Shown: positions 40,920 through 49,637 of the stretch, piece by piece
How the letters are laid out: every line of letters begins with the position of its first letter
How positions within the stretch are numbered: the first letter of the stretch is position 1
Source of the DNA: AC-37 sp036389835
GTDB taxonomy: Bacteria > Actinomycetota > Thermoleophilia > Solirubrobacterales > Thermoleophilaceae
Direction of reading: 5' to 3'
Assembly: GCA_036389835.1 (NCBI GenBank)
Contig: DASVWC010000071.1
Span: forward strand, 1-64,000
Length of the DNA: 64,000 nt
Position numbers and translations under genes: made by a program
Notes under the pieces: model-generated
Database searches by the model: none
Told to the model about the DNA's origin: nothing
Seen by the model: only the letters and a program-made list of their open reading frames with translations

Positions 40920-41698
40920 GTGCGCACCATCCTCGTGTTCAGGGCGCGCGCGGAGGCCGCCAGGGCGACCAGGAAGATCGTGGTCGCCACGGCGAAGCCG
41001 AGCGCCAGCGCCTCGCCGTCCCAGCCGTAGATCAGCAGGCTGCGGAAGCCCTCGATCAGGTACGAGACCGGGTTGTAGGTCGCGATCGTCCGGAACCAGT
41101 CCTGCTCGATCAGGTCGCGCGGCAGGCTCATCGAGGAGAGGAACAGCAGGACGAACAGCAGCGGGAAGAAGCCCTGTACCGCCTCGCCGGAGCCGGTCCG
41201 CAGCCCGATCAGCATCCCGAGCGTGCCGAATGCCAGGCCGGTGAGCACCGACAGCGAGATCAGGACCAGCACGCCCGGCACGCCCGCCTCGACGTGGCCG
41301 CCCGCGGCGAGCCCGACGGATATGAACACCACGGCCTGGAAGAGCCCGAGCGCGAGGATCCCGGCGAGCTGCCCGGCCAGCAGCGCGGAGCGGCGCATCG
41401 GGGTGAGCGAGAGGCGGCTGAGGAACCCGGTCCGGATGTCCTCGGCGAGATCGCTGCCGCCCGCGTTGGTGGCGAAGAGGGCGGCCTGCATGAACGTGAT
41501 CGCGAGCGCGAACGTGAGGTAGGAGTCGGTCGGAAAGCCCGGGAGGTGGGTGGCCGCGTCGAGCCCGCCCGCGTTCACCGCCAGGAGGAACAGCGGGAAC
41601 GTCACGCCCGGCACGATGATCGCCGGCTGGCGCATCGTGCGGACGATCGAGCGGCGGGCGAGGTGGCCGATCTGCGTGGCGAACGCGGAGCGCGTCAC
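40916..41698 (-). CDS. ABC-2-type export permease, first subunit (DrrB-like)
   Basis: A 260-residue membrane protein with six segments: ARRSIVRTMRQPAIIVPGVTFPLFLLAVNAGG, SDLAEDIRTGFLSRLSLTPMRRSALLAGQL and TYNPVSYLIEGFRSLLIYG are the DrrB-type landmarks. It overlaps the ATPase gene by four bases upstream and the second permease downstream. Confidence 0.85.
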   Translation of the reverse strand: MTRSAFATQIGHLARRSIVRTMRQPAIIVPGVTFPLFLLAVNAGGLDAATHLPGFPTDSYLTFALAITFMQAALFATNAGGSDLAEDIRTGFLSRLSLTPMRRSALLAGQLAGILALGLFQAVVFISVGLAAGGHVEAGVPGVLVLISLSVLTGLAFGTLGMLIGLRTGSGEAVQGFFPLLFVLLFLSSMSLPRDLIEQDWFRTIATYNPVSYLIEGFRSLLIYGWDGEALALGFAVATTIFLVALAASARALNTRMVRT

Positions 41699-42687
41699 GC
41701 CGCGACCGCCTCCGGGGCCTCCTCCTCGTCGCCCGCGCCCTCCAGCGAGCGGCCGGTCTTGGCGAGGAAGACGTCGTCGAGCGTCGGCTGGTGGAGCTCG
41801 ATGTTCGCGATCGCGATGCCCTCGTCGTCGAGCGCGCGCACGATCGAGGCCAGCTCGTCCACTCCGTTCGTGAGCCGGACGGCGGCGCCGTCGCGGGTGG
41901 TCTCGTTGCAGTCCTCGCCGAAGCGGCGCAGCACGGAGCGGGCGGCGTCGCGCTGCGACTGGTCGCGCGGGATCGCCTCCACGCTCGGGCGGCCGATCTC
42001 CGCCTTGAGCTGCGCGGGCGTGCCCTCGGCCACGATGCGGCCGTTGTCGATGATCCCGACGCGGTCGGCCAGCACGTCGGCCTCCTCGAGATACTGGGTC
42101 GTGAGGAAGACCGTGACGCCCTCCTCGCCGGCGAGGCGCGCCACCTCGTCCCAGAGGGCCGCGCGGCTCTGCGGGTCGAGCCCGGTCGTGGGCTCGTCGA
42201 GGAACAGGATCCGCGGCTCGTGGACCAGCGCGAGCGCGAGGTCGAGGCGGCGCTTCATCCCGCCCGAGTAGCCCTTCACGCGGCGGTCGGCGGCCTCGGA
42301 CAGGCCGACGCGCTCGATCAGCGCGTCGCCGCGGCGGCGGCGCTCCGCCTTCGGCAGGCCGTGCAGGGCGGTCTGGAGGCGCATGTGCTCGTTGCCGGTC
42401 AGCAGCGGGTCGAGCGCTGCCTCCTGGAGCGCGGCGCCGATCGCCCGGCGCACCTGCGGGCCCTGCTCGACCACGTCGTAGCCGGCCACGCGGGCGGTCC
42501 CGGCGGTCGGGGGCAGGAGGGTGGTCAGCATGTGGACGGTCGTGGACTTGCCGGCGCCGTTCGGGCCGAGGAAGCCGTAGATCTCGCCGGGCGCGACCTC
42601 CAGGTCGATCCCGTCCACGGCCCGCGGGCCCTTCTTGAACTCGCGCACGAGGCCCTGGACCTCGATTCCCTCCGGCTGGGTCATCAC
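41695..42687 (-). CDS. ABC exporter ATPase, DrrA-like
   Basis: A 330-residue protein. Walker A GPNGAGKST, the ABC signature YSGGMKRRLDLALAL, Walker B RILFLDEPTTGLD and a DrrA-type C-terminal extension (from about 225) are present. Exporters of this type pump antibiotics or lipids. The start is GTG 42687 or ATG 42684; both overlap the stop of a small upstream frame (42684-42764). The divergent MarR gene is the likely regulator. Confidence 0.9.
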   Translation of the reverse strand: MMTQPEGIEVQGLVREFKKGPRAVDGIDLEVAPGEIYGFLGPNGAGKSTTVHMLTTLLPPTAGTARVAGYDVVEQGPQVRRAIGAALQEAALDPLLTGNEHMRLQTALHGLPKAERRRRGDALIERVGLSEAADRRVKGYSGGMKRRLDLALALVHEPRILFLDEPTTGLDPQSRAALWDEVARLAGEEGVTVFLTTQYLEEADVLADRVGIIDNGRIVAEGTPAQLKAEIGRPSVEAIPRDQSQRDAARSVLRRFGEDCNETTRDGAAVRLTNGVDELASIVRALDDEGIAIANIELHQPTLDDVFLAKTGRSLEGAGDEEEAPEAVAA

Positions 42688-42764
42688 GATGCGCGCACCA
42701 GCACCAGACGCCAGCCGGACGGCGTCGGTGCGGGGACGATGGTCGGTATGAGGATGTCGTTCAT
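42684..42764 (-). CDS. Putative 26-residue leader peptide of the ABC exporter operon
   Basis: ATG 42764 lies eight bases after the TAGTCT -10 box and opens a 26-codon frame (MNDILIPTIVPAPTPSG..., ending in VLVRAS) that stops with TGA 42686-42684. The TGA shares its last base with ATG 42684 of the ATPase gene, so termination could feed reinitiation. The Pro-rich middle resembles sequences that slow ribosomes. It may be a translational leader for an antibiotic-responsive exporter; no homologue is known to me. Confidence 0.45.
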   Translation of the reverse strand: MNDILIPTIVPAPTPSGWRLVLVRAS

Positions 42765-42772
42765 GCGGCGGT

Positions 42773-42800
42773 AGACTATCGAGATATTTGAGGGTGTCAA
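42773..42800 (-). promoter_or_regulatory. Promoter of the ABC exporter operon with MarR-type palindromes
   Basis: On the minus strand TTGACA (42800-42795) and TAGTCT (42778-42773) are 16 bp apart, close to a textbook sigma-70 promoter. Two palindromes sit on it: TTGA-gggtg-TCAA (42788-42800, over the -35) and TATC-ga-GATA (42777-42786, touching the -10). Binding here by the MarR protein encoded 33 bp away would block the operon. The MarR gene has its own TATGAT box at 42818-42823. Confidence 0.6.
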
Positions 42801-42832
42801 CTATTGTCCTGCTCGACTATGATGAAACTCAA

Positions 42833-43264
42833 ATGACGGCCGCCACCGAGACGAGCGCGCCCGCGGCGTCCGAGGCCTGGGGCCTGCTGCTCCAGCTCTT
42901 CTTCACCCACCACCGCCCCCGGCTGATCGCGCTCGGGCAGGAGCTCGACCTCGCGCCGCAGCAGATGATCGCCCTCAAGTCGCTCGACGAGCCCAGGCCG
43001 ATGAGCGCGCTCGCCGGGATGCTCGCCTGCGACAGCTCGAACGTCACCGGCATCGTCGACCGGCTCGAGAGCCGCGGGCTCATGGAGCGCCAGTCGTCGC
43101 CGACCGACCGACGCGTGAAGCTGCTCGTCCTCACCGCCGAGGGGCGCCGCGTGCGCGAGACGATCGCCGCGCGCATGAGCGCGCCGCCCCCGCCGATCGC
43201 CGATCTCCCGGCGAAGGACCAGCGCGCACTGCGCGACCTGCTGCGCACGGCGCTCGAGGAGTAG
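42833..43264 (+). CDS. MarR-family transcriptional regulator
   Basis: A 143-residue protein from ATG 42833. The winged helix-turn-helix is LAPQQMIALKSLDEPRPMSALAGMLACDSSNVTGIVDRLESRGLMERQ, with the wing SSPTDRRVKLLVLTAEG. It is transcribed divergently from the ABC exporter operon and most likely represses it and itself until a ligand binds. An in-frame TTG at 42788 lies inside the operator and is not a credible start. Confidence 0.9.
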   Translation: MTAATETSAPAASEAWGLLLQLFFTHHRPRLIALGQELDLAPQQMIALKSLDEPRPMSALAGMLACDSSNVTGIVDRLESRGLMERQSSPTDRRVKLLVLTAEGRRVRETIAARMSAPPPPIADLPAKDQRALRDLLRTALEE

Positions 43265-43302
43265 CCCGCGGGGCGCGCCGGCGCGCCGCGGCCGCTCAGG
43301 GC

Positions 43303-43410
43303 GAACGGCGGCGGGTGGGGCGCCGTGAGATCGAGGTGGGCTCTATTTTGGTCGCTATGCGGCCCTAAGAGAGCCCACCTCCCTCTGGCCGCCGTCCCAC
43401 CCAGCGGCCG
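43303..43410. repeat. Nested palindromic repeat element, copy 3 (core 43333-43381)
   Basis: The 49-bp core has the same 12-bp ends (GAGGTGGGCTCT / AGAGCCCACCTC) and orientation as copy 1, with 6 differences confined to the interior. The inner stem is GGTCG/CGGCC, a U-G instead of U-A pair relative to the other copies, which keeps pairing in RNA but not in DNA. The left outer arm GAACGGCGGCGGGTGGGG (43303-43320) pairs imperfectly with CCCACCCAGCGGCC (43397-43410). The element lies between convergent MarR and monooxygenase genes. Confidence 0.85.
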
Positions 43411-43446
43411 CGGCGCCGGCGCAGCCGCCGTCCCACCCAGCGGCCG
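43388..43446. repeat. Duplicated 23-bp outer-arm sequence
   Basis: The 23 bases at 43388-43410 and 43424-43446 are identical (core CGTCCCACCCAGCGG) with a 36-bp period. The second copy repeats the right outer arm of the palindromic element. More GC-rich repeats fill the rest of the gap to 43511. Confidence 0.75.
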
Positions 43447-43511
43447 TGCGCTTGCCGAGCCGCGGCGCCCGCGCCGAGGCGCGGCGATCGCGCCGGGGCG
43501 CGGCGCCCGCG

Positions 43512-44693
43512 CTACGCCGCGACGCTCTCGCGCCGCGCCGGCCGCGCCGGCGCCGCCGCTCGGTCCCGGGCGATCGCCTTCGCGATCCGCTTCGCCGTGA
43601 TCCCGAACTCGCGGAACATCCCGCTGATCGGGTTCGTGTAGCCGATGAAGTGCAGGCCGGGCGCGTTCGGGTGGGTCTCGCCGCCGTGCACGGTCGGGCG
43701 GCCCTTGTGGCCGAGCACGCCCAGGTGGCCGACCAGCGGCTCGAGCCCGCGCGCGTAGCCGGCGCAGGCGATCACGGCGTCGGGCTGGATGCGCGAGCCG
43801 TCCCCGAGCAGCACATCGCGCCCGTCGAAGCCCGTCACGGCGGCGACCACCTCGACCCTGCGCTGCTTGACCATCTCCACGAGCCCCACGTCGAGGATCG
43901 GGATCACGTCCTCCTTGACCGCGCGCGTGATCGGCTTCGGGTTCGGCGGCAGGCCGTACTCGGTGAGGTCGCCGATCATCGCCTTGGCGCTGCCGGCCGC
44001 GAGCGCGTCGGCGACGGACAGCGGCAGGTGGCGCAGCAGCAGGCCGGTCACCTGCGAGGGCATCCCGTTGGCCTCGCGGAGCGAGATCGCCGGCGGCGTG
44101 CGCACAGCGATCCGCACCCGCCCGGCGCCGCCCTCCACGAGGTCGACGGCGATCTCCGCACCCGTGTTCCCCGACCCGACGACCAGCACGTCCTTGCCGC
44201 GGTACGGCTCGGGGTTGCGGTAGTCCTGGCCGTGGAGCAGCTCGCCCTCGAACCCGTCGCGCCCCGGCCAGTCCGGCATCACGGGCGTGTGGTTGTAGCC
44301 CGTCGCGACCACCACGTAGCGCGCGCGCAGCTCGCCGCCCGGCGTATCCAGCACCCACTCGGCGGCCGCCTCGTCGCGGGCGAGGCCGCGCACCTCCACG
44401 CCGGTGCGCACGTCGAGGCCGTGGTGGCGCACGTAGCCCTCGAGGTAGCGGATCACGCCGTCGCGCGAGACCCAGCGGCCGTGCCTGGCGGAGAAGCGGT
44501 AGCCGGGCAGGTTCGACAGCCAGCGCACGGTGTGCAGGTGCAGGCGGTCGTAGTGGCGCCGCCAGCTCGCGGCGACGTCGTCGCTCTTCTCGACCACCAG
44601 CGCCGGGATGCCGTTGTCCTTCAGGACCGCGGCCGTGGCCAGCCCCGCCGGGCCGGCGCCGATCACGATCACGTCGTGGGACTCGGAGCTCAC
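43512..44693 (-). CDS. Flavin-dependent monooxygenase-like oxidoreductase
   Basis: A 393-residue protein from GTG 44693. HDVIVIGAGPAGLATAAVL binds FAD, VLVVGSGNTGAEIAVDL binds NADPH, and YVVVATGYNHTP is the ATG motif of flavin-containing and YUCCA-type monooxygenases. The FxGxxxHxxxY fingerprint is represented by FEGELLHGQDY. Substrates of such enzymes carry soft nucleophiles or ketones; the specific one is unknown. Only 31 bp separate this start from the divergent methyltransferase. Confidence 0.85.
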   Translation of the reverse strand: MSSESHDVIVIGAGPAGLATAAVLKDNGIPALVVEKSDDVAASWRRHYDRLHLHTVRWLSNLPGYRFSARHGRWVSRDGVIRYLEGYVRHHGLDVRTGVEVRGLARDEAAAEWVLDTPGGELRARYVVVATGYNHTPVMPDWPGRDGFEGELLHGQDYRNPEPYRGKDVLVVGSGNTGAEIAVDLVEGGAGRVRIAVRTPPAISLREANGMPSQVTGLLLRHLPLSVADALAAGSAKAMIGDLTEYGLPPNPKPITRAVKEDVIPILDVGLVEMVKQRRVEVVAAVTGFDGRDVLLGDGSRIQPDAVIACAGYARGLEPLVGHLGVLGHKGRPTVHGGETHPNAPGLHFIGYTNPISGMFREFGITAKRIAKAIARDRAAAPARPARRESVAA

Positions 44694-44724
44694 GGTGTGG
44701 GGATTATTGCCGCAGGGGGTGCGT

Positions 44725-45501
44725 ATGGCGCAGTTGGAGTTCGACGAGCAGCTCGCGCGCAAGCTCGATGCGGTCTACCGGGCAGCCGACGTGGTGCGTC
44801 GCAGGCGGCTCGTGCAGGAGGCGGTCGCCGCTCTGCCGGGCGAGCGGATACTCGACGTCGGCTGCGGCCCCGGCTACTACGTCGCCGAGCTGGCCGAGCG
44901 GGTGGGGGAGGCCGGCCACGTCAGCGGGGTGGACCTCAGCGCTGCGATGCTCGCGCTCGCCAAGGGGCGCTGCGCCGAGCTGCCGAACACCGACTTCCGC
45001 GAGGGCGACGCGACCGCGCTGCCGTTCGACGACGGCGTCTTCGACGCGGTGGTCTCGGTGCAGGTGCTCGAGTACGTGGCCGACGTGGAGGCGGCCCTCG
45101 CGGAGCTCCACCGCGTCCTGCGGCCCGGCGGCCGCGTGGTGCTCTGGGACGTGGACTGGGGCACGTTCTCGGTCGGCGCGCGCGACCGCGAGCGCTGCGA
45201 CCGCGTGCTGCGCGTCTGGGACCAGCACCTGGTCGACCCGTCGCTTCCGCGCACGCTGGCGCCGCGCATGCGCGCCGCGGGCTTTCGGGAGGTGGCGATG
45301 GAGGGCCACTGCTTCGCCACGGCCGAGTTCACCGCGGATGCGTACGGAGTGCAGCTCGTGGACGTGGTCGAGCAGTTCGTGTCCACCTCCGGGCACGAGG
45401 ACGACGCGCGCGCGTGGGCGGCCGAGCAGCGCGAGCTGGGCGAGGCCGGCGAGTTCTACTCCGCGCTGGTGCAGCTCTGCTTCACGGGGAGAAGGGCCTA
45501 G
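44725..45501 (+). CDS. SAM-dependent methyltransferase (UbiE/Methyltransf_11-like)
   Basis: A 258-residue protein. ERILDVGCGPGYYVAELAERVG is motif I, VSGVDLSAAML motif II, and FDAVVSVQVLEYVADVEAALAELHRVLRPGGRVVLWD motifs III and IV. The C-terminal half is a small cap. The short AT-rich gap to the divergent monooxygenase contains ATTATT, which may serve both promoters. The 3' end overlaps the next gene by 20 bases in convergent orientation. Confidence 0.8.
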   Translation: MAQLEFDEQLARKLDAVYRAADVVRRRRLVQEAVAALPGERILDVGCGPGYYVAELAERVGEAGHVSGVDLSAAMLALAKGRCAELPNTDFREGDATALPFDDGVFDAVVSVQVLEYVADVEAALAELHRVLRPGGRVVLWDVDWGTFSVGARDRERCDRVLRVWDQHLVDPSLPRTLAPRMRAAGFREVAMEGHCFATAEFTADAYGVQLVDVVEQFVSTSGHEDDARAWAAEQRELGEAGEFYSALVQLCFTGRRA

Positions 45502-46141
45502 CGAAGTCCCGGCGCAGGATCGCGGTCCGCTCCGCGCGCACGGCGGGGTCGGTCGCGTTCTGCTCCACGAAGCGCTCGAGCGGCACGTCGGGGGCCAGCC
45601 GGCGGCGCACCGCCTCGACGGCGTCGATCGTGCTCAGCGCCGGGAACCGCCGCCCGCGGGCGCGCACGGCCGCGAGCGCCACCTCGGTCCCGTCGAGCAC
45701 GAGACAGCCGTGCTTGGACGCGTACACGTGCGCGCCGTCGCGCACCGGCACGCGGTCGTAGTTCTCCTCGGTCGCGTCGATCAGGCCGATCAGCTCCTCG
45801 TCCACGAAGGCGATCGCGACCTCGATCCACGTCCCGGGGCTGCGCTGGACGGCGGCGCCGAGGCCGCCGCGCGGCGAGGCGTGGGCCGAGAAGACCACGT
45901 CGAGGTCGCCCATCTCGGTGAGCGCGACCGGCACCACCGGATCCGTGCCGGCCAGCTTGCGCGCCAGCTCCACCGGCGACGCGTTCGCCCCGTACGAGAG
46001 CAGCTTCACCGGCCTGCGCGGCACCCGCGAGCGGGGGATGCCGAGCGACTCGCAGTAGCCGCCGAGCGCGCCGACCTCACCGCCGGGCGTGCGCACCAGC
46101 GAGTCCTCGATCGCGCGCTCGTCCAGCTCGACCAGCTCCAC
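45482..46141 (-). CDS. Conserved protein, possibly gamma-glutamylcyclotransferase-like
   Basis: A 219-residue protein from GTG 46141, though in-frame sequence continues upstream to about 46200. KLLSYGANASPVELARKL recalls the YGSN loop that opens AIG2/GGCT-like folds, and SAHASPRGGLGAAVQRSPGTWIEVAIAF with IDATEENYDRVPV could be the rest of that barrel including the catalytic Glu. The match is by eye and weak. No membrane helix or signal peptide is seen. Confidence 0.5.
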   Translation of the reverse strand: MELVELDERAIEDSLVRTPGGEVGALGGYCESLGIPRSRVPRRPVKLLSYGANASPVELARKLAGTDPVVPVALTEMGDLDVVFSAHASPRGGLGAAVQRSPGTWIEVAIAFVDEELIGLIDATEENYDRVPVRDGAHVYASKHGCLVLDGTEVALAAVRARGRRFPALSTIDAVEAVRRRLAPDVPLERFVEQNATDPAVRAERTAILRRDFARPFSP

Positions 46142-46223
46142 GGCGTGGTCGCGGACGAGGACGCTCGAGGTCTCCGCCCGCGGGAACGGATAGGCCGCTA
46201 CGTGCGCGACCAGATCCGGCGGG

Positions 46224-47648
46224 TCAGGAAAGCTCCTTCACCTCGCCGAGCACCTGCTGGACCGATTCCTTCGCGTCGCCGAACAGCAGCGCCGTGTTCT
46301 CGGCGTAGAAGAGCGGGTTGTCGATGCCGGCGAAGCCGGTGTTCATGCTGCGCTTGAGCACGATCACCTGGCCGGACTTGTCCACGTCGAGGATCGGCAT
46401 GCCGTAGATCGGCGAGCCCTCGTTGGTGCGCGCGTCGGGGTTGGTCACGTCGTTGGCGCCGATCACGAGCGAGACGTCCGTCTGCGGGAAGTCCGGGTTG
46501 ATCTCGTCCATCTCCTTGAGCTTGTCGTACTCCACGTCGGCCTCGGCCAGCAGCACGTTCATGTGCCCCGGCATGCGCCCGGCGACGGGGTGGATCGCGA
46601 AGCTCACCTCCACGCCGTGCTTGGCCTCGAGCTCGTCGGCCAGCTCGCGCACCGTGTGCTGGGCCTGGGCCACCGCCATGCCATAGCCCGGCACGACCAC
46701 CACCCGGTCGGCGTAGGCGAGCTGCACGGCCACGTCGTCGGCGGACGTGGAGCGGACGGTCCGGTCCTCGTCGCCGTCGCCCGTGGGCGCGGTCGTCACG
46801 CCGCCGAACCCGCCAGCGATGATCGCGGGGATCGAGCGGTTCATCGCCACGGCCATCATGTTCGTGAGGATCGAGCCCGACGCGCCGACGACGATGCCCG
46901 CCACGATCAGCGCCGTGTTCTCGAGCGCGATGCCGGTGGCGGCCGCGGACACGCCGGTGAAGGCGTTCAGCAGCGAGATCACGACCGGCATGTCGGCGCC
47001 GCCGATCGGCAGCACCATCAGGTTGCCGAGCAGGGCGCCCGCCACCAGGATGCCGAGCACGAACAGGAGCTCCGAGTCGGTGCCGGCGGAGATCGCGACG
47101 GCGCTGCCCACCGCCACCAGCGCGAGCAGGATGTTGATCACCAATTGACCAGGGAGCTGGATCGGCCGCCCGGGGAGGATCTCCTGGAGCTTGCCGAACG
47201 CGATGTTCGAGCCCCAGAACGAGACCGACCCGATGATCGCCGCGAACAGGGTCGGGATCAGCGCCTCGAGCTCGAGGTCGGCTCCGTACTTGCGGAACTC
47301 CGCCCACGCGATCAGCGCCACCGCCCCGCCGCCCACGCCGTTGAACAGCGCGACCATCTGGGGCATCGCGGTCATCTTCACGCTGCGCGCCGAGGGGATG
47401 CCGACGGCGGTGCCGACGATCACCCCGACCGCGATCAGGATCGCGTCCTCGGAGTCGTCGATCACGCCGTCGATCATCAGCGTGGCCACGAACGCGATCA
47501 GCATCCCGACCGCGGCGATCTTGTTGCCGCGTACCGCGGTCTTGGGCCCGGCGAGGCCCTTCAGCCCGACGATGAACAGCACGAACGCGACGATGTAGAG
47601 CGCGTTGATGAAGTCGCGGTCCTGCAGGAACGAGGTGGCGAGGGTCAC
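46224..47648 (-). CDS. pntB: NAD(P) transhydrogenase subunit beta
   Basis: A 474-residue protein with about nine membrane helices in the first 270 residues, then the NADP-binding domain III: VVVPGYGMAVAQAQHTVRELADEL, FAIHPVAGRMPGHMNVLLAEADVEYD and VLKRSMNTGFAGIDNPLFY. It is the NADP half of the proton-translocating transhydrogenase that makes NADPH from NADH using the proton gradient. It overlaps pntA2 by four bases. Confidence 0.95.
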   Translation of the reverse strand: MTLATSFLQDRDFINALYIVAFVLFIVGLKGLAGPKTAVRGNKIAAVGMLIAFVATLMIDGVIDDSEDAILIAVGVIVGTAVGIPSARSVKMTAMPQMVALFNGVGGGAVALIAWAEFRKYGADLELEALIPTLFAAIIGSVSFWGSNIAFGKLQEILPGRPIQLPGQLVINILLALVAVGSAVAISAGTDSELLFVLGILVAGALLGNLMVLPIGGADMPVVISLLNAFTGVSAAATGIALENTALIVAGIVVGASGSILTNMMAVAMNRSIPAIIAGGFGGVTTAPTGDGDEDRTVRSTSADDVAVQLAYADRVVVVPGYGMAVAQAQHTVRELADELEAKHGVEVSFAIHPVAGRMPGHMNVLLAEADVEYDKLKEMDEINPDFPQTDVSLVIGANDVTNPDARTNEGSPIYGMPILDVDKSGQVIVLKRSMNTGFAGIDNPLFYAENTALLFGDAKESVQQVLGEVKELS

Positions 47649-47965
47649 GCGCCGCCCTCCTCGCCCGCGCCCGCGGGCGGCTTCTTCCTGTCGCGGCCCT
47701 TGAACATGCCGAGCATCCGGTCGGTCACCAGGAAGCCGCCGACCACGTTGATGGTGCCGAACGCGATCGCGATCGTCAGCAGCGCCTTGTCGAGCACCCC
47801 GTCGGCGCGGCTGATCACCAGCAGGCCGCCGAGCAGCACGATCCCGTGGATCGCGTTGGTGCCCGACATCAGCGGCGTGTGCAGCGTGTTCGGCACCTTC
47901 GAGATCACCTCGAACCCGACGAACGCGGCGAGCACGAGGATGGCGATCATCGTGATGATGTCCAT
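47645..47965 (-). CDS. pntAB: NAD(P) transhydrogenase subunit alpha part 2
   Basis: A 106-residue membrane subunit with three helices (VGFEVISKVPNTLHTPLMSGTNAIHGIVLLG is diagnostic). In many actinobacteria the alpha chain is split, and this small protein supplies its membrane part. It sits between pntA1 and pntB with an overlap to pntB. Confidence 0.93.
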   Translation of the reverse strand: MDIITMIAILVLAAFVGFEVISKVPNTLHTPLMSGTNAIHGIVLLGGLLVISRADGVLDKALLTIAIAFGTINVVGGFLVTDRMLGMFKGRDRKKPPAGAGEEGGA

Positions 47966-47973
47966 GGCTTCTC

Positions 47974-49116
47974 CTATGCCTGTGAGGCGGGCGCGCCCGC
48001 GGCCTGCTTGGCGCCCTCGTGGACGATCTCGCCGTCGCGCGTGATGCAGGCGCCGGCGATGATCTCGTCCTCCCAGTTCAGCTCGAGCGCACCCTCCTCG
48101 CCGACCATCAGCTCGACCAGCGACTGGATGTTGCGCGCGTAGAGCTGCGAGGCGTGCGTGGGCATCTCCGCCGCGAGGTCGCGCGGGCCGATGATCTTCA
48201 CGTCGTGGCGCTCGACGGTCTGGCCGGCCTCGGTCAGCTCGCAGTTGCCGCCCGTGATCGCGGCGAGGTCCACGATCACCGAGCCCGGCCGCATGTTCTC
48301 GACGGCCTTCTCGATCAGCAGCTTGGGGGCCGGGCGCCCGGGGATCAGTGCCGTGGTGATGATCACGTCGAACTTGCCGGCGGCCTCGGCCATCGCCTCC
48401 TGCTGGCGGCGCTGCTGGTCCTCGTCGAGCGCCTTGGCGTAGCCGCCGGCGCCCTCCGCGTCGGCCTCGAGGTCGAGCTCGAGGAAGCGCGCGCCGAGCG
48501 ATTCCACCTGCTCGCGCACCACGGCGCGGACGTCGTAGCCCGTGACCACGGCTCCGAGGCGGCGCGCCGTGGCGATCGCTTGGAGGCCCGCCACCCCGGC
48601 GCCCAGCACGAGCACGGTCGCCGGCTTGATCGTGCCCGCCGCGGTCGTGAGCATCGGGAAGAAGCGGTCGAGCTCCTCGGCGGCTATCAGCACCGCGCGG
48701 TAGCCGGACACCGTGCTCTGCGAGGAGAGCGCGTCCATCGACTGCGCCCGCGTGATCCGCGGTATCGCCTCCATCGCGAACGAGGTCACGCCGGCGCTCG
48801 CCAGCGCGCGGGCGGTCTCGGTGTCGGTCAGCGGGCTGAGGAAGCCCATAACCACGGAGCCGCGCTGGAGGCGCTCGATCTCGGCGGCGCCGGGCTGCGT
48901 GACGAAGGCGACCGCGTCCGCGCCCCAGACCTGCTCGGCCGAGGCGATCGTGGCGCCGGCCTCCTCGAAGTCGGCGTCCGGGACGTGCGCGTGGGCGCCG
49001 GCGCCGGATTCGACCAGCACCTCGACGCCCTTCTTCGAAAGACGGCGTACGACGTCCGGCACGGTTGCCACGCGCGTTTCCCCCGCGGCAGCCTGGTTCG
49101 GCACGCCGAGCTTCAT
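47974..49116 (-). CDS. pntAA: NAD(P) transhydrogenase subunit alpha part 1
   Basis: A 380-residue soluble NAD-binding subunit from ATG 49116. MKLGVPNQAAAGETRVATVPDVVRRL, AMEAIPRITRAQSMDALSSQSTVSGYRAVL and VLVLGAGVAGLQAIATARRLGAVVTGYDVR are the alanine dehydrogenase/PntA signatures. Residues QSMD and the loop around IDLAAITGGN are conserved. First gene of the pntA1-pntA2-pntB operon; a TATCCT box lies upstream. Confidence 0.95.
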   Translation of the reverse strand: MKLGVPNQAAAGETRVATVPDVVRRLSKKGVEVLVESGAGAHAHVPDADFEEAGATIASAEQVWGADAVAFVTQPGAAEIERLQRGSVVMGFLSPLTDTETARALASAGVTSFAMEAIPRITRAQSMDALSSQSTVSGYRAVLIAAEELDRFFPMLTTAAGTIKPATVLVLGAGVAGLQAIATARRLGAVVTGYDVRAVVREQVESLGARFLELDLEADAEGAGGYAKALDEDQQRRQQEAMAEAAGKFDVIITTALIPGRPAPKLLIEKAVENMRPGSVIVDLAAITGGNCELTEAGQTVERHDVKIIGPRDLAAEMPTHASQLYARNIQSLVELMVGEEGALELNWEDEIIAGACITRDGEIVHEGAKQAAGAPASQA

Positions 49117-49162
49117 CGACAGCCCCTCATGCGGCACGGGAGGATATTGCGTGCGTTGGGAT

Positions 49163-49168
49163 TACGAT
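49163..49168 (+). promoter_or_regulatory. -10 box TACGAT for a leaderless start at 49175
   Basis: TACGAT, six bases, then GTG 49175. This selects 49175 over the in-frame GTG at 49151. Confidence 0.5.
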
Positions 49169-49174
49169 CCCGAC

Positions 49175-49615
49175 GTGCCGACCGAGCCGCGCAACCTGAG
49201 CCTCGCAGTACTCAGAAAGCCCACCGCCCTGTTCCTCGTGGTGGTGATGGCCGTGGGCAGCGTCGTGCTCTGGCTCGGCATCCCGGTGGCGTGGATCTAC
49301 GGGGTCTCGCAGATGGTCGACACGACCCAGCCGCAGCTCGGGCCCTACATGGCGATCATCATCGGCGTCCCGACCACCATGTGGCTCTTCGGGCGCTTCC
49401 TCTACCGGATGAACCAGGTCTACGAGCGGGTGACCGGCCAGAGCTCGGAGGTCCGCGTCCAGCTTCCCTGGCACCGCAGCATGCGCGGCGAGCGCGACAG
49501 CGGCCGGCGGACCAACGTGCTCGAGTTCGTGATGATCTGCTCGGTCGGGCTCTGCCTGCTGGTCTTCGGGATCTGGTTCCTGTTCTTCGCCGGGTCGAGC
49601 CTGCCGACCGGCTAG
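49175..49615 (+). CDS. Small integral membrane protein of unknown function
   Basis: A 146-residue protein from GTG 49175 with three hydrophobic helices (about 17-41, 52-72 and 118-140) and a basic loop (about 85-115) between the second and third. It is divergent from the transhydrogenase operon. No family is recognised. Confidence 0.7.
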   Translation: MPTEPRNLSLAVLRKPTALFLVVVMAVGSVVLWLGIPVAWIYGVSQMVDTTQPQLGPYMAIIIGVPTTMWLFGRFLYRMNQVYERVTGQSSEVRVQLPWHRSMRGERDSGRRTNVLEFVMICSVGLCLLVFGIWFLFFAGSSLPTG

Positions 49616-49637
49616 CGGCCGGCCACGCGGCGACCGG

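Noticed and set aside
42788..42832. TTG 42788 as the MarR start
   Set aside because: It lies in the operator/promoter of the divergent operon, and the residues it adds are not MarR-like; ATG 42833 fits the family.
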